A stretch of DNA of 64,000 bases from Rhodococcus opacus B4. Lineage in GTDB: Bacteria > Actinomycetota > Actinomycetes > Mycobacteriales > Mycobacteriaceae. The notes under the pieces were generated by a model that was given only the letters and a program-made list of their open reading frames with translations, did not search any database and had not been told where the DNA came from. This document shows positions 58,020 through 64,000 of the stretch, piece after piece. The stretch spans positions 5,952,001 through 6,016,000 of the forward strand of contig NC_012522.1 of the NCBI RefSeq assembly GCF_000010805.1, written 5' to 3'. A program made the translations under genes and the position numbers. How positions within the stretch are numbered: position 1 is the stretch's first letter; each line of letters starts with the position of its first letter.

Positions 58020-58259
58020 CTACGCCACCTTCCGAACATCCAGTGCCCGGTAGTGGTAGCCGTCCTGCGTTCCGCTCACCACTTTCTCTGGTTCGAACGT
58101 CACATGCTGTCCTGGCGTCAGCGAATGAACGCCCGAGCCGGCGACGTTCCTAGCGTGCGTCCACGCGCCACCGGGAGTTGCGTCGGAATCGATCACGCCG
58201 CAGCCCTCTTCGTCGCTCCAGGTGCGGACGGTTCCGGTGATTCGGTCGGCGTGGATCCG
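58020..58259. repeat. Direct repeat encoding the cold-shock-like C-terminal domain, copy 2
   Basis: The 240-base 3' end of the LuxR gene is closely similar to 55481-55720 in the same orientation. The similarity begins abruptly at the RIHADR codons, at the junction between the regulator's normal end and the added domain, which identifies the fusion point. Confidence 0.7.
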
Positions 58260-60869
58260 TGGTGTCCCCATCGACTCTGCAAGCCCGTTGCGATCGGCAA
58301 CGTCGAGCTTCATGCACGCACGGTAGATATGCCCCTCCACCGTCCGCACCGAGACGAACAACCTTTCGGCAATCTGCCGGTTCGACAATCCAGCCGCGAC
58401 CATCGACCCCACCTCACGTTCACGACTCGTGAGGGGGAGTGGATGAGCGGCCTCCACCAGGGCGGGAGACGACATGTGATCGCACCGCGCCGACAGGGCC
58501 TCGGCCGCGGCAGCGCACTCGATCGAACGCCGCTTGTCACCAGCATGGGTAAACGCGATCGCCGCCCGCGCATACGCGTCGGCGGCATCCGGCAGAGCGC
58601 CGATCCTCTCGAACTCGGCCGCTGCCGATGTCACACCGCATCCGTGCCCTGCCGCGACTGCCGCCGCATGCCGGGCAACGATGTCGACAAGTTCGCCGTC
58701 GCAGATGCCGGCCAACTCTGCGAGACGCGTCGCGGTAGTCGTGTCACCGAACCGGGTGGCCAGGTGAAGTGCCACCGCCTCGATGCCGAATTGCCCGGAC
58801 TTGCAAGCGGACTCTGCAGCCGAACGCGACAGATCAACAGCCCGCGACGTTTCGCCTCGTGCGGCGGCGAGCCACGCCTGCGACATCGTGAGCTGGGGAC
58901 CGAACACGGCCACGTGCCGGCCGTTGCGGGCCTGCGCTGCCGTGATGATCCCGTCCGCCTCGTGAATGCGACCGAGTTCCGCATACGCCTGACCGAGTGC
59001 GATATAGGCGGGGAAACTCCACGAAATGGCATCGGCCGTATCGCCCACGTTGAGGGCGGCGATTGCCTGCTCGAGGCGGTGTGCGGCGTCGGTGAACCGA
59101 CCGCGACACAATTCCACCGTTCCGACCAAGATGTTCGCGAGGCCCCACGCAACATAGCGGCCACTCGACGCCAGCGACAGGTACTTCTCGGCACGCCGCT
59201 GCGCCGCGGCGAACTCGCCGGTCAGAGTGAGCGCGAGAATCTCACCGTGTGCGGCCGGGAAACGCAGCAGTCCGTCGATCTGATCGGCCACCGCAGCGCT
59301 GCGCGCCGCCAGTTCCGGCACCGAGTCTCCGCGTCCCATCAGTGCCAGCGACAGCCCGCCGCCGAAGAACGCCCACTCGACCGCCCACGGCAGCACCCGG
59401 TCGGCGGCCAGGATCGCCGTCGCCGCCGCGGCGGCCTCCTCGGGCCGGTTCTCGAACACCGCACACACCGAGCCGATTCCCTCGATGATCGGCACGAGAC
59501 TGGGATGCGTCACCCTCTCCCGGAGAACCGCGAGGACGTCGTCGGCCTTCTCCGACTCGCCGCTCGCCCAGAACAGGTTGGCGATTCGCGACGTACCCCA
59601 GCGCACCAGTTGCACCTGGTCCAGGCTGTCGGGCGCAAAGGAGAGCAACAGCGATTCGGCCTCCGTCGCGTGCCCCTGCCACAACAGGGCCCGGGCCAGG
59701 AGGTCGGCGGCCTCGAATCCGCCGGTCTCGGCGAGGGCGGCACGTGCGAGACGCTCTCCCAGCGGCACATTCGCCAACCCGATCGCATCCTCCGCCGCGG
59801 TGGTCAGCAGTTCGGTGTCTACGGACCGGTCGCTGTCGAGGGCCAGCTCGGCCAGGCGAATCCGATTGGACGCTCCGACGACGGCCCGGCCGCTCAGGGC
59901 CTCGACGAGCTGACCTCGCAGCCGCCGGCCCGCCGCGCGTCCCACCCGGCGTCGGATCACCTCACCGAACAGTGGATGCGTGTAGCGGACGTCGAGGCGG
60001 TGTCCGTCCTCGACGATCCTGACGAGGCCGCGTCGCTCCGCCTCCTCCACCGCGTCCTCGCCCGCCAGCTGACCGAGGATGTCCAGATCGAGCGGCTCGC
60101 AGAACGTGAGTAGCTGCAGTGCCTGCAGCACGTCGTGGGGAATCTGATCGATCCGGTGTTCCAGCAGGGATGCCAGTTCGGACGTGATGGCGGCCCGCCC
60201 CCGCAACTGCCACACGCCACCGGACCGGCGCAGCGTCCCGGCTTCGAGGGCGCCCTCCACCAGATGCCGGACGAACAACGCGTTGCCGCCGGACGCCTCC
60301 CAGATCGTGTCTGCGCTCAGCCCCTCGAGGGGGCCGTCGAGTACGGACTCGATCAACTCGATGCTCTGGTCCCGGCTGAACGGCGCCAGTTCGAGCCGCT
60401 GGAGGTGACCGTCCTTCCACAGCGACGTGATCGCGTCGGGCACGGTCTCACCGTTGCGCACGGTGGCGACGATGTGCACCGCCCGGTCGAGTGCAAGCTG
60501 ATGGAGGAACGTCGCCGAGAGCTGATCGAGGAGGTGCGCGTCGTCGACGCCGATCACCACGTCGCGACTGTGGCCGTCGTCGAGTAGCGCCTGGCGCGCC
60601 GCGGACAGGAAGGCGACCGGATCCCGGGAGGTGGACGCGCCGACCAGATGGGCGAACACGCCCAGCGGGATGCTCCGCGCCGATTCGGTGCCCGCCACCC
60701 ACTTCACCTGACGTGGCAGCGACTCGGTGGCGAACCGCGCGAGGGTGGTCTTGCCGACGCCGGGATCGCCCGTGAGGACGACACCGCATCCCCCGGACCG
60801 AGCCGTGAGCGACGCGGTGATCGCGTCGAACTCGACTTGCCGCTGAATCAGAGGCCACGTCGGACCCAT
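58020..60869 (-). CDS. Large ATP-binding LuxR (LAL-type) regulator fused to a cold-shock-like domain
   Basis: A 949-residue regulator. The AAA/STAND ATPase has Walker A GDPGVGKTT at 34-42 and a Walker B-like VVIGVDDAHLL. A long TPR-like helical middle (about 330-780) follows, then a LuxR helix-turn-helix (about 800-865: TSREREVGSMVAAGLSNRQI, RLFVSVRTVEGHIYR). Where LAL proteins normally end, about 80 more residues follow: RIHADRITGTVRTWSDEEG ending RALDVRKVA, a cold-shock-like domain nearly the same as the tail of the gene at 55481. MalT-type relatives are ligand- and ATP-controlled activators. ATG 60869 was chosen just before the domain; no good ribosome site is seen, so it may be leaderless. 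A longer frame to 60980 is unlikely. Confidence 0.85.
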   Translation of the reverse strand: MGPTWPLIQRQVEFDAITASLTARSGGCGVVLTGDPGVGKTTLARFATESLPRQVKWVAGTESARSIPLGVFAHLVGASTSRDPVAFLSAARQALLDDGHSRDVVIGVDDAHLLDQLSATFLHQLALDRAVHIVATVRNGETVPDAITSLWKDGHLQRLELAPFSRDQSIELIESVLDGPLEGLSADTIWEASGGNALFVRHLVEGALEAGTLRRSGGVWQLRGRAAITSELASLLEHRIDQIPHDVLQALQLLTFCEPLDLDILGQLAGEDAVEEAERRGLVRIVEDGHRLDVRYTHPLFGEVIRRRVGRAAGRRLRGQLVEALSGRAVVGASNRIRLAELALDSDRSVDTELLTTAAEDAIGLANVPLGERLARAALAETGGFEAADLLARALLWQGHATEAESLLLSFAPDSLDQVQLVRWGTSRIANLFWASGESEKADDVLAVLRERVTHPSLVPIIEGIGSVCAVFENRPEEAAAAATAILAADRVLPWAVEWAFFGGGLSLALMGRGDSVPELAARSAAVADQIDGLLRFPAAHGEILALTLTGEFAAAQRRAEKYLSLASSGRYVAWGLANILVGTVELCRGRFTDAAHRLEQAIAALNVGDTADAISWSFPAYIALGQAYAELGRIHEADGIITAAQARNGRHVAVFGPQLTMSQAWLAAARGETSRAVDLSRSAAESACKSGQFGIEAVALHLATRFGDTTTATRLAELAGICDGELVDIVARHAAAVAAGHGCGVTSAAAEFERIGALPDAADAYARAAIAFTHAGDKRRSIECAAAAEALSARCDHMSSPALVEAAHPLPLTSREREVGSMVAAGLSNRQIAERLFVSVRTVEGHIYRACMKLDVADRNGLAESMGTPRIHADRITGTVRTWSDEEGCGVIDSDATPGGAWTHARNVAGSGVHSLTPGQHVTFEPEKVVSGTQDGYHYRALDVRKVA

Positions 60870-61158
60870 ACCGGTAAGTCTAGTTTTCTCGCGGCACAGG
60901 TGACAGCACTGCAGCGGCATTGGATGAGAGTTGGCCAGCGCACCAGCGCAATACAAGCACGGAGTTGCTTTGGACCGCAAAACTCCGGAGCCGTCGAGGG
61001 ATTGAGCAGCGGGACGCGGGGACGAGTTCGGTTTCGCGATCGACCGCGGGCAAGCCTCGCGCGATCGGGTAGGACGCTACTCGCGAGAGTAGCCGCAATC
61101 TCGGCCACGCTGAATGGGTATCGCGGAAAGTTATTGCGTCGAACTACAGGAGAACGTC

Positions 61159-61599
61159 ATGACCGCGCGGCCGGAGCCCTTCTTCAGTTGGACGGCGCGA
61201 CGGGTCGAACTCGACGGGCTCCGCGAATCCGAATCCGCCGTTCTGGTGTTGGACGAACTCGTGCCGCTGGGAACCGGCACGGCGCGACTGGTCGCCACCC
61301 GCGACGACGACGCCGATGTCGACTACCTTGCGCTGATCGTCGGCGACGTCGCCGGCGGACACGACATCGTGGTTCGCGGCGTCGACGAAGAAGCCCTCCT
61401 CATCGAGGGCAGTCGATCCGAATCCTCACCGGAGATCCTGATCGGAGTACGAACCACACCGAGCATCTGCGGGTGCTCTTGTGAGCGGCACATCGACAGC
61501 CAGTTGTGCGTCGACGGTCCCGTCCGGACGATGATCGCGGCGGTCGGCGTGAGGTCCGTCGTCGTCGACTGGTATCACGCCGACGCCGCGGTCGCGTGA
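61159..61599 (+). CDS. Small cysteine-rich protein with a GTP cyclohydrolase II-like stretch
   Basis: A 146-residue soluble protein; CAGGAG is well placed before the ATG. Residues about 35-75 (GTGTARLVATRDD, then DYLALIVGDVAGGHDIVVRG) resemble the first strands of GTP cyclohydrolase II (RibA), but the RibA zinc/catalytic cysteines and the rest of that enzyme are missing. Instead there is a compact ICGCSCERHIDSQLC cluster (about residues 105-119), suggestive of metal or Fe-S binding, and a hydrophobic end (TMIAAVGVRSVVVDWY). It lies 162 bases before a subtilase gene on the same strand and divergent from the LuxR gene. I cannot assign a function. Confidence 0.6.
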   Translation: MTARPEPFFSWTARRVELDGLRESESAVLVLDELVPLGTGTARLVATRDDDADVDYLALIVGDVAGGHDIVVRGVDEEALLIEGSRSESSPEILIGVRTTPSICGCSCERHIDSQLCVDGPVRTMIAAVGVRSVVVDWYHADAAVA

Positions 61600-61760
61600 A
61601 CCGAACTACTCTCCTCGCCAGATCGGTCCCCGCACGATTCGGGTAGCCCGCCACTCGCGAAATTCGGGACCACGTGCCGGACCGTAGAGGACATCCAACG
61701 AGCGCCACCCCGGCGCAGCACTTCCCTCGACACTCATCCCTCGCAGCCAAGGACGACATC

Positions 61761-63014
61761 GTGATATCACACGGAAATTCATACGGCGACAACGACGGCG
61801 ACAACACACTCGCCGCCCCCTCCGAACCCGAAGTCACCGGCAGCCACGTCGTCGTGTTCACCGAAGGCGGCAACCGGACGGACGCTGCACAGACACTCCG
61901 CGAGGTTGCCGGGCTGTCCGGCGTGGCACGCAGCACCGAGTTCGAATCCAGCGCGATGGACCTGTCCGCGACCGAGGACGCGGACGCCGTCGTGTTCGAC
62001 GAACTGGGGATTGCGGTGGTCACCGCCGATCCCGATCAACTCGCGGCGCTGCGTGCGGCCGCGGCCACCGACAGCCCGGTGCTGTCCATCGAGCCCGAGC
62101 TGATGCACTACGCGCTCTCGATCGGCACCGACCCACGTGTGGAGGCCGAAGCGGCGAGCTTCGGCGACACCGCGGAACTCACGTGGGGACTGCAGGCCAC
62201 GAAGGTCACCACGTCGGCATGCAGTGGGTTCGGCGTCAAGGTCGCTGTCCTCGACACCGGCCTCGATCTGACGCACCCGGATTTCGAAGGCCGCGCCATC
62301 ACAGCCCAGTCGTTCGTGCCGGGGGCCGGACCGCAGGACGGGCACAGCCACGGCACGCACTGCGTCGGAACCGCCTGCGGACCCAAGTCCCCGAGCGGCA
62401 CCCGCCGCTACGGTGTCGCCCACAAGGCGGACATCTTCGTCGGGAAGGTGCTGTCCGATCAGGGACGCGGAGCCGACCGTAGCATCCTCGCCGGAATCGA
62501 ATGGGCGATCGTCAACGGCTGCCAGGTCATCTCGATGTCCCTCGGGGCGAACGTCGAGGCGGTATCCGTGGCATACGAGACGGTGGGCAGCCGGGCACTC
62601 GCGTCCGGGTCGCTGATCGTCGCGGCCGCCGGCAACAACGCGAACCGCGCGGCAGGGAACATGGGATTCGTGGGTCCACCCGCGAACAGTCCGTCGATCA
62701 TGGCTGTCGCCGCGGTGGACGGGGCGCTCGGGCTGGCCAACTTCTCGGCCCGCAGCAACCCCGTCATCGGCGGTCAGATCGATGTGGCGGGGCCCGGGGT
62801 GGGCGTGTTCTCCACCGTCCCGGTTCCGACGCGGTACGGCTCGAAGAGCGGGACGAGCATGGCCACCCCGCACGTCGCGGGCATCGCCGCCCTGTGGTGT
62901 GAGGCAACCGGACGCACGGGAACCGACCTGTGGGCCGTCCTCACCCAGCAGGCCCGTCGGCTGATGCTGCCGTCCCTCGACGTCGGATCGGGATTGATCC
63001 AGGCACCCGCATGA
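61761..63014 (+). CDS. S8 family subtilisin-like serine peptidase, no signal peptide
   Basis: About 417 residues. An N-terminal region of about 120 residues (SHVVVFTEGGNRTDAAQTLR, AVVTADPDQLAALRA) looks like a built-in I9-type propeptide. The catalytic domain has aspartate 165 in VAVLDTGLDLTHPD, histidine 197 in DGHSHGTHCVGT, the oxyanion asparagine in IVAAAGNNANR and serine 366 in SGTSMATPHVAG, so the triad is complete. There is no signal peptide or anchor, implying a cytoplasmic or non-classically exported enzyme. GTG 61761 follows AAGGACG; GTG 61674 is an alternative. Its stop overlaps the ATG of a small I9-like protein (ATGA), so protease and inhibitor are coupled. Confidence 0.85.
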   Translation: MISHGNSYGDNDGDNTLAAPSEPEVTGSHVVVFTEGGNRTDAAQTLREVAGLSGVARSTEFESSAMDLSATEDADAVVFDELGIAVVTADPDQLAALRAAAATDSPVLSIEPELMHYALSIGTDPRVEAEAASFGDTAELTWGLQATKVTTSACSGFGVKVAVLDTGLDLTHPDFEGRAITAQSFVPGAGPQDGHSHGTHCVGTACGPKSPSGTRRYGVAHKADIFVGKVLSDQGRGADRSILAGIEWAIVNGCQVISMSLGANVEAVSVAYETVGSRALASGSLIVAAAGNNANRAAGNMGFVGPPANSPSIMAVAAVDGALGLANFSARSNPVIGGQIDVAGPGVGVFSTVPVPTRYGSKSGTSMATPHVAGIAALWCEATGRTGTDLWAVLTQQARRLMLPSLDVGSGLIQAPA

Positions 63015-63244
63015 TCGACATCACCGTCACCGTCGACGCCGACCACCTCGACACCATCGAGGCGGTCGGCGCGGCGCTGCGGGAACGCGGAATGCGTGTC
63101 GATCAGGTGCACGGCACCATCGGAATCATCTCCGGCGCGGTCGGGGAAGAGGAACGCGCGGTGCTCGAAACCGTGCCCGGCGTGCTGTCCGTCGAAGCGG
63201 AGAACACCGTTCGGATACCGCCGCCCGACGCGAACCCGCAGTAG
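63011..63244 (+). CDS. Stand-alone I9-like subtilase propeptide/inhibitor
   Basis: A 77-residue protein: MIDITVTVDADHLDTIEAVG, then RVDQVHGTIGIISGAVGEEE, then ETVPGVLSVEAENTVRIPP. The beta-alpha-beta-beta-alpha-beta pattern and the 'VPGV.SVE' strand ending match the I9 propeptide fold of subtilases, which folds and inhibits its protease and is usually part of the same chain. Here it is a separate gene whose ATG overlaps the protease stop, favouring equal synthesis of both. It may be a second chaperone/inhibitor in trans, because the protease appears to carry its own N-terminal prodomain. Fold assignment is by eye. Confidence 0.65.
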   Translation: MIDITVTVDADHLDTIEAVGAALRERGMRVDQVHGTIGIISGAVGEEERAVLETVPGVLSVEAENTVRIPPPDANPQ

Positions 63245-63263
63245 CGGCGGTACCCGAACGGGA

Positions 63264-64000
63264 TCAGCTCCCGCAGTTCGGCACGTCGACCGTGACGTTC
63301 GGCGAATCCACCAACGGCTGCACCGGAACCCGCGCCTCCCCCGGCGCGGCGGGCTCGGTGAGCTGGTAAATGACCTCGGTTGTCTTGCCCCGGGGGATCA
63401 TGGGTCGGACGTTGAACACGGGATGTCCGAGTTCGCTTCCGGTGAAGACGAACTGCTGAGCACCGTTGACCGTCACCTTGTCGAGGGTCGCGCCCCGAGT
63501 GGCGAGCAACGACAGGTCGACCGAATTCGTGCCCTTCGGCGTGTTGCCGACGTTCTCGAACATCCCGGCGACGTAGTCGGGGAACTCGCCCGCAGGGGTG
63601 TTGTTGGTCAGGCGCACCGTGACGGTCGACGAGCGGGTGTCGCCGGCGCAACTGTCGGCCACGTACGAGATCTCACGTGTCAGGTAGTAGTCGAGCTTGT
63701 TGCCACCCTGGTTGTTCACCACGACCCCCGCGTATGGCGCCGCATCCTCCGGAACGACATTGCCGACCTTCGTCGTCGAAAGCACCTGCTGGAGTGCCGG
63801 GTCCGCGCTCCACACGGCGATGCGTCCCTCGCCGGCGGCCTTGCCCAATGCGTCGAGCAGGGCCTGCGGGGACGACAGCTTGCCGGTCATCTTGTCGACC
63901 ACCCGAGCCGCGACCGTCTGCAAGTACTGCTTGCGCGCCTTGTTGTCGTCGGCGAATCGCACATACGCGGTTGATTCGGTGAGCTCGACGACGTTGTCCT
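63264..64000 (-). CDS. DUF4012 protein, second copy, C-terminal part
   Basis: The C-terminal 244 residues or so of a protein closely related to that at 14648; the start lies beyond the right edge. Shared features include NVVELTESTAYVRF, the basic KQYLQTVAARVVDKMTGKL, PYAGVVVNNQGGNKLDYYL, SCAGDTRSSTVTVRLTNNTP and the terminal cysteine (VPNCGS). The domain would be outside the membrane, as in the first copy. It is convergent with the I9-like gene, 19 bases apart. Role unknown; the family associates with surface polysaccharide loci. Confidence 0.85.
   Translation of the reverse strand, partial: DNVVELTESTAYVRFADDNKARKQYLQTVAARVVDKMTGKLSSPQALLDALGKAAGEGRIAVWSADPALQQVLSTTKVGNVVPEDAAPYAGVVVNNQGGNKLDYYLTREISYVADSCAGDTRSSTVTVRLTNNTPAGEFPDYVAGMFENVGNTPKGTNSVDLSLLATRGATLDKVTVNGAQQFVFTGSELGHPVFNVRPMIPRGKTTEVIYQLTEPAAPGEARVPVQPLVDSPNVTVDVPNCGS

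Noticed and set aside
55481..60980. A CRISPR-like or phage-defence island around the HNH gene
   Set aside because: No short regular repeats, Cas-like genes, methyltransferase or helicase were found; the repeats are long protein-coding domain copies.
61159..61599. Functional GTP cyclohydrolase II
   Set aside because: Only the first strands resemble RibA; the zinc cysteines in RibA context, the catalytic tyrosine/arginine region and about half the length are missing.
1..64000. tRNA, rRNA and known riboswitch genes
   Set aside because: No cloverleaf with a T-loop GTTCRANNC/CCA arrangement and no rRNA-like conserved block was noticed on either strand; a covariance-model scan would be needed to exclude small RNAs.

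Overview
The window is high-GC actinobacterial DNA, most consistent with a Rhodococcus-type mycolic-acid bacterium. Supporting signs are frequent GTG starts, ATGA/GTGA stop-start overlaps, a DUF222/HNH (13E12-type) gene, a Ddn-like deazaflavin reductase, a lysin B/cutinase-like hydrolase and many DHA2/APC/LuxR-type genes. Genus is inferred from gene content only. No rRNA, tRNA, CRISPR array or intact insertion sequence was seen.

Layout. 1-4.2 kb: the start of a GH65 disaccharide phosphorylase with its HAD phosphoglucomutase partner, a SnoaL-like protein with a macrolide-type glycosyltransferase, a lysin B-like hydrolase, and a small BRCT-like protein. 4.7-16.5 kb: exopolysaccharide (EPS) locus A. 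It holds a priming sugar-phosphate transferase, two GT4 glycosyltransferases, a Wzy-like polymerase, an FrhB-like Fe-S flavoprotein and a Wzx flippase on the plus strand. Convergent to these are a DUF4012 membrane protein, a GT2 glycosyltransferase and a polysaccharide pyruvyl transferase. 16.9-27.7 kb: one 3607-residue NRPS gene with an oddly compressed architecture. 27.7-30.1 kb: small membrane proteins, an SPW-repeat protein and TerC.

30.2-37.1 kb: a tightly packed minus-strand amine-catabolism operon (FAD amine oxidase, cupin, APC permease, Lrp regulator, class III aminotransferase, aldehyde dehydrogenase), fitting putrescine/GABA-type degradation. 37.2-43.5 kb: a secreted GH43 arabinanase-like enzyme, a Ddn-like reductase, an SRPBCC protein, a DHA2 exporter, the second BRCT-like small protein and a membrane protein. 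44.2-54.8 kb: EPS locus B. A second, very similar priming transferase and a UDP-glucose dehydrogenase bracket a visibly AT-richer cassette (GT4, Alg14/Alg13-like pair, GT, Wzy, Wzx, acyltransferase), suggesting a swapped serotype-like cassette.

54.9-64 kb: a YdcF-like protein, a two-domain cold-shock-like protein, a DUF222/HNH gene, a decayed LuxR remnant, a large ATP-binding LuxR regulator whose C-terminus is a fused cold-shock-like domain, a small Cys-rich protein, a subtilase translationally coupled to a stand-alone I9-like inhibitor/propeptide, and the 3' part of a second DUF4012 gene.

The main themes are duplication and domain rearrangement. Two EPS loci each have a BRCT-like small gene just upstream of the priming transferase. 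Both BRCT-like genes are preceded by the same two-box element with an identical 36-nt spacing. The NRPS repeats an 'adenylation domain plus C-terminal half of a condensation domain' unit twice, without carrier domains.
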